Origin: Effrenium voratum
Lineage: Eukaryota; Sar; Dinophyceae; Suessiales; Symbiodiniaceae
Reading direction: 5' to 3'
Length of the DNA stretch: 64,000 nt
NCBI GenBank assembly: GCA_963377175.1
Contig: CAUJNA010003505.1
Coordinates: 1,348,202 to 1,412,201, forward strand
Part shown: piece after piece, positions 49,019 through 61,684 of the stretch
How the letters are laid out: every line of letters begins with the position of its first letter
Numbering within the stretch: position 1 is the stretch's first letter
Translations under genes and position numbers: made by a program
Notes under the pieces: model-generated
What the model was told of the DNA's origin: nothing
Database searches by the model: none
Seen by the model: the letters and a program-made list of their open reading frames with translations, nothing else

Positions 49019-51066
49019 ATTTTTTTGGCCGCGGGCAGCCGCGGGCAGGCAACGAGACTGTATTTCAAGGGCCGCTGAAATAATGTCAAATTGGGGGTGA
49101 AGTACTAGGTTGTTTGTGGGTTTGGTTGTAGGCAGTTTTTATACAAGAGACATGCACGAAAACAAGAGCTTGGGGAAGCTGGACATGTTTGATTTTGGGA
49201 AGCAGGCCCAAATCTAACAACAAAGCCCGAAGCTTCATAGGTAGTTACACTGGGCTAGTTGTATATTTGCAGGGGGCCAAACAACAAGACTTTATTGTAG
49301 GGGCCCCTGAAATAAAGTCTTGGGCTCAAGTTTGGGGGCCTAAAGTACTACCCACCCCCTTTGCAGGTTTGATTGCGGGCAGTTTTTAAACAAGAGACAT
49401 GTAAGAAACCATGACTTCTTGGGCAGCTGGACAGTTTGATTTTTGGGGAGCTGAAGAACAAGGTACCAAAGATCTAAGGACCAGGTGTTGGCTTGGCTAC
49501 ATCTCCTCTTCTTTCTCTGTTGTTCCATTTTGTCATGTTCCTTATACTTTTCGTTCAGAACATTTGGGCGGGGGTGGCGGGTGCCTGTCTTTATTCCAGG
49601 TGCATTTTGTGGGGGGCCACCCGTTTGATCCTAGGTGGACGCTACGGAACGACCATTCAATTGCCAGTGGCAGCTATTGTTCGCAGAATACTGAGCTTAC
49701 GGAACGACCATTCAATTGCTAGTGACAGCTACCGTTTGCAAAATAGCAGGTGTTGCAAGCTTGCCTGCTATCATATAAAGACTGGACCCTTTGGCTGTAT
49801 GCTTGCTTCAGGACATCAACTTTAAGGTCAACTGGTACATGTTGCGCTGAGTCGCATTAGCCAGAGAACCAACGTTGAAGCAACATGTGAACTTGATCAT
49901 CTATGAGGCATGGTGAAACAGAAAATACCCGAATTTGCAAAGTATTGTACATCATGCAGAATTAAGATGTTTCTTGTGCTGTTTGTAGATTGAAACAACT
50001 TTGGGCACATGGCCCAAGGGCACAGAGCTGTGGACAAATGCGGAATCACTCCCATCGCGCTGCTACAAAATCTGCGAAAGCTATCCTTCTGAATTTGTTG
50101 CGACAATATTTGTTCATTGAACTTATACCTTCTTGGACTCTACTGTCGTGAAAGTAGAGTGACATTACATGAACATGCGGTGAACTGCGCAGGGCACACT
50201 GTTTCAAGCCATTAGAAGACCGGGTTTTGCCATGAAAAACCGTTTGTGATGTGTGCCGCGCAAAGCACACCGCACACACTAGAAGAAACAACTCGAAATG
50301 GCTAACTCCTGTTTTAAGGGATGTTGGTTCTTTGCATTGTCGCGGCGCCCTCCTAAACATCAGTTTGAGTTGTGGTGCACCAAGCCACCTGCTCGCTTCC
50401 AAAGGAAACCTGGTTTTGGATGCCTTGCGGCTCAGTGATCGGCTCCAACACTAGGCAGCACGCAACGGGGCAGCCTTCTTAACTTGTGCAACTCACAAAT
50501 GCATTTCTCACACAAAAATGAAAGGCTAATAACGCGGCTTTTGTTTTCCCTTGTGTTGTGTTGGCATTCAAGCCGTTTGGGCCAAGGTCAAATTATGTTT
50601 GATTATTTCTTCCATGCCAACATCAAAGGCATTGCGCAGCTGAGCTGAACCTGGAGGTTTGACATTGGGTGACAGCAAGGTCCGCGCCGCTGCTTGACTT
50701 GGCACTTGTATCTTTCAAGCAAGCCCTGCGAAGTGAACAACAACGTTGTTAATTCAAACAAGTTAAACACACCGCTAGCGAAATTGCAGGGTTGACAAAG
50801 CAGCGCATGGGAAAAACGAAAACACCCAAACATGGAACTAACACCCCACAAAATAACAAAACACCCCAAAAATGAATGCAACACAGCACCACCCCAAAAA
50901 CGAAGGGTGATTGAGGGTCCAGGTACCCTCAAAGGAGTCACCTTTTGGGGAATTTCTTGTTGGGTTCCATGTTCCGGGGTGTTCAATCAGGAAGCCAACC
51001 CAAAGTCCCCAATGAGAGCAACTTCCAAAAAGCCAAAGTACCTGGAGCCTGGGTGTGGCCCCTCAC

Positions 51067-54000
51067 CCCATCGGCACGGACCAAGCGGGTGGGTCCCCCT
51101 GCCGCCAGCGCGGCCTGGATGTTGCTGAGGCGCCACCCAGGCCTCGGCCACCGAAGGTCCCAAGTGAAGCTTTAACGCTTGGGCCACTTACGATGGATGC
51201 GCTAAATATTGCAAGTAAACCAGACACAAACCATGGGGAAACTACCGGGTGTTATTTAGGGCATCCACCGTAGGACAGGTTTTGAGGGTACTTGGGACAT
51301 GAATTTTAGGGCTCGTCCAGGTTTTGTGGGATGTGTTCTTGATCAAATGGACCGAGGAATCAGGAAATTTGTGACCAAACAGGTGAGGTCCCGCCTTGTT
51401 CCGTCGGGAACCTTGTGGTTGCTTGACGCCGAACCGAACCTTTTTCATGGACCCAAAACGCAAAAGGCCGGCGCGGGATTGGACAAACCTGGGCCCCTTT
51501 CCGGGATTTGGAAACCGGAAGGCCCAAGGTGTGGCCTTCAACCCGGTGACGGGCAGTACCGAGGTAGACGTACGACCCTGAGGTTCTCCAAGCAAAAAGT
51601 GACATCCGGAAAAAGCCAAAGGCCGGGGTCCAAAGTGACATCCGGAAAAAAACTATCTTCTTATTTTATAGAGGGACACCACCCCCCAAAAGGATCCCAG
51701 AATAATTTGTTGAGAACCCCCCCCCCCATGTCAACACTTAAGACAGAAGCCGCGCAGATCGTTCGGCGCTTTTTGCCCGCTTGGCCGCTCGAGTTGGAGG
51801 GCTCTGGCTCACTGCTGGGGCTCAAATCGATGGGCGCCTCCTTGTCCGGGACCTTCAGGATGTGCGTTGAGATTCGGTCGACGGGGCTGGGGCCCACAAA
51901 ATTTAGGTTACAGAAAAACCCAACATTTGATACATGTGGGTAAATATTTCGCTTTATGGAGTGTGTGTGAGTCTTTTTGGTGTTCTCAAAATTAGTTTTA
52001 GGAATCTGAGCACTTGCATGAAACACGGGCTACAGCATGCTGCAAGCGGGCAAGAGGCAACGAATATTTCGGTGGGTTCCGACACCGCATTTCATCTTGG
52101 CCAATGAGTGCGGCCGAAACACAGCAGCGATTCATGATGTGTTCAAGTTCCTGCCTCTCTTGATGTCTCACATGTTCCTGTGATTCTCGGGCGCTTCCAG
52201 CATTTCGTTAGCTTCAAGGCGTTTGCAAAGGGGCCTCCACCTTTTGGCTCACGATGGCTAATTGCCCTTCACCGGGAACACTTCACACACGCATACACCT
52301 GTCTCCGCACACATCAATAGGCTTCCCATCTCAGCTCGGAAGCAGTGCTCAAGATCCCATTTGCCATTGTGAAAAGCGTTCAATGAAAGGAGAGCAATCG
52401 TGAACAAGACATTTGGAACACTGCTGTAGAGGGCGGGCCAATTGCCAAACGAGCCTTGGACGTGCTTCAGGATGCCACCAGTACAAACGCTTGAATACTG
52501 GGCAATTTTCTCAGTGGAACTCGATGAGAGCCAGAAGGTATGCGATGCACGTGTGGTTATTGTGTGCAGAATAGGTTGGATGTTTGCAAAAACCAATCAT
52601 TAATTGGGGGTGGACATTCCTGCGAGCAAGCTATCCCCAATAGACAAGGAGCCCGTGATAGGGAAGGGGTGATGTAGGAGTCAACGTTGCCCTCCAGCAG
52701 ATTAACAGAAGAAACCCTCACAAATTGATGTTTTGGAGCTGAATCTCCTTTTTGGGAACGCGTTCTCTTTTTGGGTTCCATTTTATGCAACATAGTGTGT
52801 CTCAATGAAATCCTGACGAGCCTAGACTGGATATCTTGACCGAACTTCGCATGAACGCATGCACCCCAGACAAAATGACTTGTTCCCCTAGCAGGACATG
52901 CCAAACTTGGGCGTGCCCTGGTTGTGCATGCCTTTTCCTGTCGCTTTGTTTCACCAGTTGCTTTGTTCAATAAGGGGGGCCAGGAAAAAAGGTCGACGAG
53001 GTCGGTGGAATGGGCCCCACTCCATGAGTTGAAGACTGGTTTAAACTAAACAGAGCTCCTTATGTTTGGTTTGTTGTTATGGCTGTGGCTCCAAAAGATT
53101 GTACCAAAATGGAACCCTGGCAAGTGGAAACGACCAGCACCCCCTTGTTCCATGCCCTCGCCAGCTCGCCTTGAGCTTCTTGAACGCCTTGGCCTCCAGG
53201 CCTTCCAGTCCTGCGTGACCGAACATCCACGCAGGCTCCCCTCGTGGGGGTCGCTGATTTCGCCCCGACTCAGTCTACACCTATACCAGTGGAGGGCAAT
53301 GACCAGTGCACGGGTGCTGCAAGCCAGATTAAGTTCACAGCCATACATTCGGAGTGTCCGTCTTTGGAATAAAGGCATAGCTCCTCGTAGAGAATCAAGG
53401 TTTGGACATCCCAAGTAGAAGAGTAGACAACCCTGGGTTGATGAATTGGGGGGCACTCCCTGAACAGTGATCTTGGTACAACAAACACACGCCAAGTAAC
53501 CTGCGCGAATTACTGCAAGATCCAAACTGGAACTAGCAGATGGGCCCGCCATAATCTGGCTAGAATCATGCAGGGTGACAAATCCAGGCAACAATGTAAC
53601 GATTAGCGCCCATCAAGAACTGAGCCGGGAAGGCTCCATGTCAACTCTGGCATTGCCAAAGACACAATCAGCTACCACGCAAAGGCCCAAGTTCCAGGCC
53701 GGCCATAAAGTACTTTCACGGTCATGGCTGCCGAGCAACGGATGGCAAACACAAATGGGCCAGAAAACCCTGAACCAGCTAGTTCGGGGAGTGTCAAATT
53801 TAGTGGTCGTTCTTAGTAGCCCCTTTTCTGCGGGCGAAACAAGGCGGCCCCAAGGTCCAAGAAGGTCCCGTTTTGACACCACCCAGCTTCCTCCGATGTT
53901 TTCGGCCGCCCCTTAACCCCACCCCGCTGACCATGTGCTCGCCTGGGCGCTTGCCTTCGCAGGCCGCGCAAATCAGCGCGCCCGGCTCGTTCCGCAAGGT

Positions 54001-57000
54001 GCATCGGGCACATGCCCACCTGAAACCACTGGAAGTCGGAGAACATCTTTTCCAAACACTCCATGCATAGAATACTTACCCACACACGTGTCTATATTAT
54101 ATAATATATAATATAGATGAGCTACACGGATTGTGCGGGTGCGGCTTCACTTTGGGAATCTGTTTGATGCGTCCATGTTGAGGCCGGGTCAAGTCGACCA
54201 CCTGGGTTGTGCAAAGGGCAAAGCGGCAGGTCCGATTCTGTGGCGAAAGCAAGCTATTCATGTGCTCCCATTTATGTCCATCCCCGAGTTCCCGCATCGC
54301 ACGTACGTCCCTGCCAATTAACATGTTTAGAGTATCTGACTTTTGGGGGGACCCCTTTTTATGGGTTCCACGTCAGTTTGCGGGGAGCAAAATGCTTTTC
54401 TGCAAGCTCGCTGCATCTGGTGGAATGAAACAACTATTGTTTTCTGCTTCAAGGTATGTTGTGGTGTGATTATTGTAACCCTCTGTTTGTTAGGTGTTAG
54501 AGAAGTGGTGTACGCAGAAAACATCTAGTAGTCGCGAGTGAATTACACTCTGTTGTGGTCCACAGTTGAAGAAGAAACACCTGTCGTAAGAGTTTCTCCA
54601 TGCATTTGTCGATTTATTCTGAGGCATAGTGCACAATGTAAAAAGCGGCGAACCTTCTAAACATACTATGCCATTGGGACTATTCCAGTTTAAAGAAAAC
54701 GCTGTCATTGTTCACCTTGACAGGTAACCTGTGTGCCAACAGCGAGCGGACAATGCTGTTCTCCAAGAGGACTGGGGCGACTGGGGGTCCCCATCTTCTT
54801 GCATCTCAGACAGCATTCTTGGCCGTTTCTCACGTCTCGCTCGCTAAACTAAATTGAAGAATTAATCTGCTTGGAGCTGGAACACGAAACCAGCAAAAGC
54901 CCGCCGCTCCAACATTCCCAGCCGAATCCTCTCAGACCAATACCCCCAAACCACCAAGGGAAAGTCGGCAATGTCTATATATACACACACACACATACAT
55001 ATCTTTCATATAGTGGCTACATACACAAAAAGTGCCTGTACACCTCATTGGGTAGTGGAAACCATCTTAGATCTCAACAAAAAAATCCATCCAAGTCATA
55101 TTCCTGTGGCCAGAAAGGAACTCCGACACTTCTGAGCTCCTCGCTGGTTTTCCGGACCTGGCAAGGGATGTCGGGCAGCCCAATGTCACCCTGCGGATTC
55201 CGGGGGGGGTAGCAACTCACCCCAAGTGAACATCCCCTCTTAAATGGCACAGCCCCCAGTTCATCAGGCATCCACATGGGTTCCTCAAAGGGATTGGAGG
55301 ACAGTCCCAGAAACAGGCGAGTCCATGGTGAAACAATGAACCAAATGAAGGAAACCTGGAAACGTGAAGCAGTACAACATAAGCAAACACTCCGCTGTAT
55401 GTAATATTTACTAATTTGACCGTTCGAATTGGTAGACTGCTGGCAAATATCAGGGATTGTGGAACAGAGTCGATGGCCTTTTGCAAAGCAGCGAGCCAAG
55501 CTGCATACCTGGACCCACCTGCCCGGGGGTCAAAATCTTAGGTGTTGGCCAAAAAACGTGCTTTGGTCGTTTGCGTGAACAAAGGCTTTTCGGGCGAAAA
55601 AACGCCGGCGGTCACATATTTGTTTGCGCCGCAGTCGGGAATGTTCGCCTGTTGGTCGGGAATGTTCGCCTGTTTGTCGGAATTTTCGCCGGTAGATTTG
55701 GGGAGATTGCGCTTAACAACCAAATTGAGCAAAAAACGGCCGTAGGCAAAAACACACGCAATTGCTTCAAAAGGCAATCTGTCAGCTGCGACGCCTGAAC
55801 ATCCGCACAAAAGCTCCATGCCAAAAAAGCACACCTCCACTCACAGCCATTCACCGGCTGCCCGGAAAAGCTGGGTACAAGCGCAGGGTTTGAATCGCGT
55901 CTGCCAAGGGAAGTACGAGGAACTGGGGAAACGTACCAAATCTGGTGCCGTTTGTGATCGTACTTTAGGGAATCCCAAGCGGGAGCAGGTAACCAAAGGC
56001 CTGCTGGGGGGTGGTTTCCAATTTGAGCATGTGTCAAGATAGGGGGGATCCCAAACATGGGGGCGGGGTGTTCCTTTTGATGCCGCTCTCAACATGGGTG
56101 AACAGCGTTGCACTGCGAAAAAACCCGCGCCCATCGGAGATCCCATCCCCATCTCGCGCCTTTCTTCCTCTTCCTTCCCTTGGCCGCCGGCTTGGCCGGA
56201 GGCCCTGGCGCGCCAAACTTGGTCCCACAACATTTTGTTGTGTAATGTTTTTTTTGAGATGGTACTTCTTCTTTTATTTTTCTCATTTTTTTTGGGGGGG
56301 AAGGGGGTTCAAGGGAAGTCCCTGTTGGGGGATCCAACCTGAAAAAAGCCACCCGCGTATGTTCTTGAAGTAGTTTCAAGGAGCGCTCCAAGACAATTGT
56401 TCAGCAAACTGTCTTTCCAAGCGGAGCTTCAACAAACACATTCTTCCCACCCCACCAACATGGAAATCATGAAGTGCCCAAACCAGCTTTGCTCAACGAA
56501 GCACCAACCCGGTCAGTGGGAGGGTAAAACAGTCCCACCCGTGGCAAGAAATGCCAGAATCTGCTGCATCTTCTGGCAAGGGGACGCGTGTCTAATCTGA
56601 CCGCATCTGGGAGAAGTGGAAAGCCCCAAAGGGCCTTCCGAAAGAAACACATGTTCCAGTATGTCAAATTCAAATGAATCCAGAGGACCACACTAGTGTC
56701 AAATAGCGAGGAACAGATTCATTTTAGGGGGAAGGAGTTGTCTGAGTAGTATGGCCCTCCGGATTAATCTCCAGCGGTGAAGCACGACATGCCCATCTGC
56801 AGGCCAAGCTGCCAGGAGGTTTGTCGGGCGCCTGACAGTCAAGCACCCTTGAATTGAGGACCCGAATAAGACCAGCAAATCCCATCAGTGCGTGAGGTGG
56901 CCGAATTCTTTTCACAGATGGAAAAAGCTCAACCTACACCCTTGAACTACAAAAGTGGAAATCCCTGAGACACTGCAGGCCTCGGGCGGCGGCATTTCCA

Positions 57001-60000
57001 AGGCTTCGCTGCTCTCGTACATGTCCTGCAGAATGCGGTGAGGGCGCAAAAAGCGGCGGCGGAGGGATTTCCCGCCGCGAGAGGTCGCGGCATTACAAAA
57101 AGACAACAACATATCAAAGTGTGAAATGCTCGAACGCATAAGAGCAGCACGCAAAGCTAACGCCATTGTGTACAGGGGAATCCCGTCAAGACTGGCCGAT
57201 ACCATGCGTCAGAAAGGTACCCCCCCCCAACTGACAGAGGCGCTGACATTGCCCTGCCCACTGGCCTTCTGATGCTCCTTCGTCAGCTCCTCCTGCGCGA
57301 GACATCTTCGAGCCTTCCCTCCGCCCAGAGCAGCCCAGGCCTCAATGGTGCCCAAAGTGCAGAAGCGCCAAACATGCACCTCGGCGGGCATGACAACTGC
57401 CTAAGCCTAAGCAAGGTTTGTCGGCGTGTTTCACAGCTTGGCAAGGGCTGTAGGTGTCGCGCTTCCATTTTACCATAACAATGGCGAGTAGAATCACTTG
57501 GCCTTGGGTGTGTGCTTGGCGGAGCTTGCAAGTGCGACTTGACAAACCCATGGCTTTTGGCCCCCTCCAACGGTCAAGGAATGTCAAGGAACAGGTCTGT
57601 CAGTCATTGAAAGGCCCATGGTCCAGATCTGTGAAGACCGACCCTAGTGGTCAAGGCCATGCGCTGAATTAAAGGTTTACACTGATCCCGTTTCTTCTGG
57701 CGGACGATATGGAGGACAACTTGGATTTTGAAGTTCCTGCACCGTGTGCATCCAGCTCCACAAGCTGTTCCAAGCATAGGGCAACAAAAAATCGAGGCAG
57801 TTGCCTAGTAGCCATGGCAGCCCCCCCTCTAGTTCAACTTGAATGTGCGCAACCACGCGTAGGGTCAAAGAGGAAGCAAGAAAAACCACCCATGTTGGGG
57901 TCAAATCCGTATTTGACAGACATGCCCAACTGATTCAACCTAGTTGCTGGGTCAACGGTCTTCAAGGTCACCAAGGCCATACCACTAAACTCCACCCCAC
58001 CCCCCCGAGTCATAATCCAACCTGGTTTTTAGCGAGTCTATCGCCCAAGTTTCCTCTCATTACTAACTGTTTAAGTAGCTTCGAACCTTGGCAAGCATCC
58101 CACCAGAACCCTGAAACTACCCTTCAATTCGTTTTCCGGAGGATAGGGGCTCCAAATTGAAAAGGTGAGACCGCAGGTTTTACTCTACTCTTCCATTTGC
58201 CAGGGTTCCATTTTGGGCCCGAGCCACGGTCCCGCGCCCTGAGTCCCCGGTCGCGCCTCGTTTCGGGGTTGGCCCCAGCGTCTCACTCGTGCGATGGCCT
58301 GCAGCTCAAAGGCCACAGACTGCTCCCGGGTGTTGGCATTCATGGGGTGCACCAAAATCCTCAGGCGACACGGGGGGTATCTCTGTCTTTTTTCAGGCTT
58401 GGACCCCCCCCAAAAAAAAGATGGCGGTTTGCCTGTTGGTTCCTTTTAAAACCAGCCAACAAGGGGTACACCCTCAAATAAGACACACCCAAACGGGAGT
58501 CAGACCCCCATTTGGTGAACGATTGAAAGGGGCAACAAACGAAAATCAACTGGTTCAAAACAAATTGTTGTTTGGATATTTGGAGATACAGTTATGAATC
58601 TTAATAGGGCACCCGTTGGCGGACATCATCTCGCTGGTTTTGTGTTAAACGTCATGGCCATATCGGAGTTTGTCAAATTGGGTTAAATAGGAGTCGTTCA
58701 ATCGCCCGGGTTTCCTTCTTGATTTCCCTTTATATAAATACTTCAAGAGCTTGGGGTGACGGAATTGCCAATGCATTTGAGGCCATGTTTTTGGAAGAGA
58801 TGAAAGCAATAAGATGAAACCTCAGGGAATCTCAGTCCAGAACCTGGGCCCTGACTCTGCCAGTCCCATTAGCCTCCTGGCGGCACAAAAGGCTCACTGC
58901 TGCCAAGACTCACGTGGTTGGCGCATGTCAGGTTTGTTCCGCTTGCGCTGTGCTCGAGCGACAGCAGCAGCACGTCCACATTCGAGTTGGCACCCTGAAA
59001 GTTCGCCAAGGTCCGCGTCTTTGCGTAGACCGAGCCGTGTAGCCGGGCATAGCGGATCCCAAAGTCTTTGAAAGCCGCGGCGATGTTGCCCAGCAGGCTG
59101 TCCCATTGGCAGAACACGATGCACTTCGCCTCAGGCACACTCCCATTCGTTCTGACATCATCTACTTGCGTAGCCAGATGAGACAACGCACATGTATCAA
59201 CTCTATGGTCATGGTTCCCTCCTGCACATTGCAGTTTTGCATGGAATTGAGTGCAGCTGGTTTCCGCGCCTCCGTTCCAAATTGCCCAGCATGCAAAAAC
59301 CTATCGAAAACTGTGTTGGTGCAATGCCACGCCGTGGTCAAAAGGAAGCATCAAAAATGCACCCCGGGGTCCCCCAAAAAAAGACGGGCGCCCATAGGAT
59401 CAGGTGTGCCGAAGCCAACCGGGGTGCCCGGCAGCAGCATCTTTGGCCTTGATCTCCCACAACAGCTCCACCACCTGATCCCCCGGTTGCTGCGTGTCGC
59501 CGAGGGGCTACCAAAACTTGACTTTTGTTCTGTCTCTAAATGGGTGAACGCGGCCGATTTCCCTATGACAGCCTTTTAAAACAGCCTGTTTAAAGGAGGG
59601 TACCCTTCAACAGGACAAACGAAAAGCGAAACCAAAGCCCAAGGTCAACAAACCAACAGACCAAACCAAGTCAACAAGTTGCCAACGTCAACTGGCTGTG
59701 GGTCAAAAATAGGGGCCCAAAATGGAACCCTGGTAAATGGAAAAGTAGACTAAAGCCTGCGTAACCCTGGGTCTTTATTTGTGAGCCACACCCAACCGAC
59801 CCAAACGAAAGCTTCTTCCTTCAGCTCGGCCTTCCCCAGCTTTGACCCGAACTTCTGCCAGGCTCCGGCGCTGCCCGTTGCAAGAGGCGCCTCCGGGGGG
59901 TTCAAGGCGTAGAGTCCGTCCCAAAGGTGTCATATATAAAATACACAGAAAAATAATTAGGTCCAATGTTGCAATATGGATGGATTCGTGGGAGTGGATT

Positions 60001-60808
60001 GTTGGCTTCAATGATTCAAGCTTTGCACACGAACAACAGCGGTGACAAGAGCAGGGTCTCTGATTGATCCTACGAATATTTCACATTAAAAGACGTATAT
60101 GTCTACGCTTGCCATTTACTGAATTTGCCTAATCCTGACCATCGGCATGGTCGTGTCATGATCAGTTCTCATCCAAAGGATGGTTGTCAACCACAAATAA
60201 TAAGTAGGCGAATCTGCAAGACAAGATCCCCCAGCCGATCACAGAAGCCGCTTCTTTCTGCCAGGGTTGGGCAAATCTATCAAACAACCACCCCCTGGCC
60301 CCCTTTCAAGGGACACTTAACAGGAGTTTGCTTGAACAACCAATTCTGAGCCGCCTCTGTCTCAGCCATCTCCTGCATAAGTGGCTGGATGTCCTTCTTG
60401 GTCATCGGGCGGCGGCAGACTCCGCAGGTCCCACCCTGCTCCACCTGGCAAAGGCCACTAGCTCGAGATGGGTCACTAGAATTCATCTGGTGCCCGGAGC
60501 ATGCTGAAGCAAACAACGGGTGAGGGACAATTGCGCCAAGCGTGATTTAGGGATGGCCACGCGGTGTCGTATTCCTAAGTTGCCGTTCATCAATACTCAA
60601 TAAGTGCAACTTAATAAATGCCGCTTACTCAAATCACTAGCCATGAGACATCAAGCGCTCACACAAATGACGCTTGCATGTTTGCCTTTTGGCCCCGCAC
60701 CTGCTGGTGGAGGCAGCTAAGGCAAAAGTAGTGGGCGCAGGGGGTGATGCCCATCTGTCCCAGTTCCAGGTTGTCCTGGAAGCAGATTACGCAGCTCCGC
60801 TCTTCGTC
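51067..60808 (-). CDS. SHPRH/RAD5-like SNF2 helicase with RING and RanBP2 zinc fingers (5' end missing)
   Basis: Eleven exons join in frame (346 residues): 60808-60701, 60444-60355, 59474-59433, 59129-58912, 58359-58265, 57396-57266, 57025-56977, 56204-56156, 54019-53932, 51852-51761 and 51142-51067. The first two form a C3HC4 RING: CVIC, CAHYFCLSC, CGVC. Then come VVELLWEIK and the helicase C domain: CIVFCQWDSL, YARLHGSV, LLLSLEHSASGTNLTCANH (motif V), VHPMNANTREQ and ARVRRWGQ (motif VI), VHVWRF. An acidic/Pro stretch and KGRKRKKG (nuclear signal) lead into a RanBP2-type finger (WACARC, CAACEGKRP). RAD5/SHPRH proteins couple helicase and E3 ubiquitin ligase in replication-fork repair, acting on PCNA. 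The N-terminal ATPase lobe should lie upstream, where I see only one weak exon. The RING precedes the helicase C lobe, as in that family. No stop was found, so further exons downstream are likely. Confidence 0.8.
53083..53130 (+). repeat. Dispersed repeat copy (AAAATGGxACCxTGG family), partial
   Basis: Reads GGCTCCAAAAGATTGTACC, then AAAATGGAACCCTGGCAAG and TGGAAAC. Only the left part of the family is present. Confidence 0.65.
58150..58228 (-). repeat. Dispersed repeat copy (AAAATGGxACCxTGG family)
   Basis: On minus: GTGGCTCGGGCCC, AAAATGGAACCCTGGCAAAT, GGAAGAGTAGAGTAAA, ACCTGCG. It aligns closely with the plus-strand copy at 59719. It lies in the intron just after the helicase motif VI exon. 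Confidence 0.75.
59695..59800 (+). repeat. Dispersed repeat copy (AAAATGGxACCxTGG family)
   Basis: Reads GGCTGTGGGTCAAAA, AAAATGGAACCCTGGTAAAT, GGAAAAGTAGACTAAAG, CCTGCGTAACC and GTGAGCCACACCCA. It is the fullest copy in the window. Confidence 0.75.
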
Positions 60809-61684
60809 CTGCAAAGGCGGACCGGGCAATCCCTAGCCGAGCGACGTAGCTATAAATTGCCCATACATGATGCTCCGTTTGCCCAGGCCAACCATGGAAA
60901 TGAAATTGTATGGAAAACCCTCAATGCCAGTTCCCCTCGCACGTCAAGTGAAAAAGAAGTCCCCATTTTGCCCTGCGGCCGCTAGGAGGTTGACCCTGAC
61001 GTTTCCCTGTGAAGAATCCCCAAGGGGCTGTACCCCCCAAACGAACCAACGAGGCATTTGATCAAGGGCTCCGTCAGCAAGTTACGGAGGCTGCACAGCG
61101 AACAACAGCACTCCACAACCTCCAGCTTGTGCAAAAAAACTGGATCCTTCATCCGGAGCCACACCCAAATGAATCCGGGAGGCCGAGTTGTCACTGTAGG
61201 TCTCCACCAACCCTATGAAATTCACGACCACCAATTCGAGAGCAAGAATCCATTGGATCTGATGTTGGTGCAAGTATGCAAATGTAATTGACCACGAATC
61301 GCCATGGGTCAAGCCTTAAAAAGTATTCCGCACAGTTCCCGCCACCCTCGTGCCCCAAATTTCAAAGATCCCACGGATCGAATTCCAGCAAAACAGGAAC
61401 ACAGGAAAGCCTCCGTTTGTGTGGGCGTGGCCAATTTCAAGACACTGCCAAATGAACTATGGAACGGCAGAACCACCGTTGTGTACACGGTCACAAGACC
61501 AGACTTGATCCTCGCCACGCCTCAAAGAAAGGAAATTCACCGTCGTTGGAGATTCACGTCAGCCCCACTCCAAAATCCGCCGACTGTTGGACATGACAAA
61601 TGTGAGGGGGGGGGGGGGTGTAAGAGGGTAGAGTATGTATAATGTGTCGCGGGACCCTTTCCTGCATATATGGCGCAATTTCAG
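60809..61684. other. Upstream flank of the RING/helicase exons
   Basis: One weak minus exon candidate lies at 61090-61051 (LRNLLTEPLIKCL after TCGCTGTGCAG). It may belong to the helicase gene just before the RING. A G-run of 12 lies at about 61607-61618. No other support for coding is seen. Confidence 0.3.

Larger units (their letters stand above)
45850..50746. mobile_element. 4.9 kb palindrome, foldback-type element
   Basis: The right half is the reverse complement of the left half over about 2.3 kb per arm. Matching landmarks are CAGGGCTTGCTTGAAAG (45870s) with CTTTCAAGCAAGCCCTG (50717-50733), and a 66-codon frame at 47438-47238 (minus) that recurs at 49189-49389 (plus) with one residue changed. 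A frame at 46186-46551 (plus) recurs at 50402-50046 (minus). Each arm contains its own tandem array near the centre. Long inverted repeats made partly of subrepeats around a small core are the hallmark of foldback elements. No transposase is seen, so it would be non-autonomous. The mirrored ORFs reflect arm identity and are not evidence of genes. Confidence 0.8.

Noticed and set aside
46186..50402. Pairs of ORFs conserved between positions on opposite strands, looking like a duplicated gene
   Set aside because: The whole 2.3 kb arms are mirrored at the DNA level, so ORF conservation is automatic. Composition is not gene-like.
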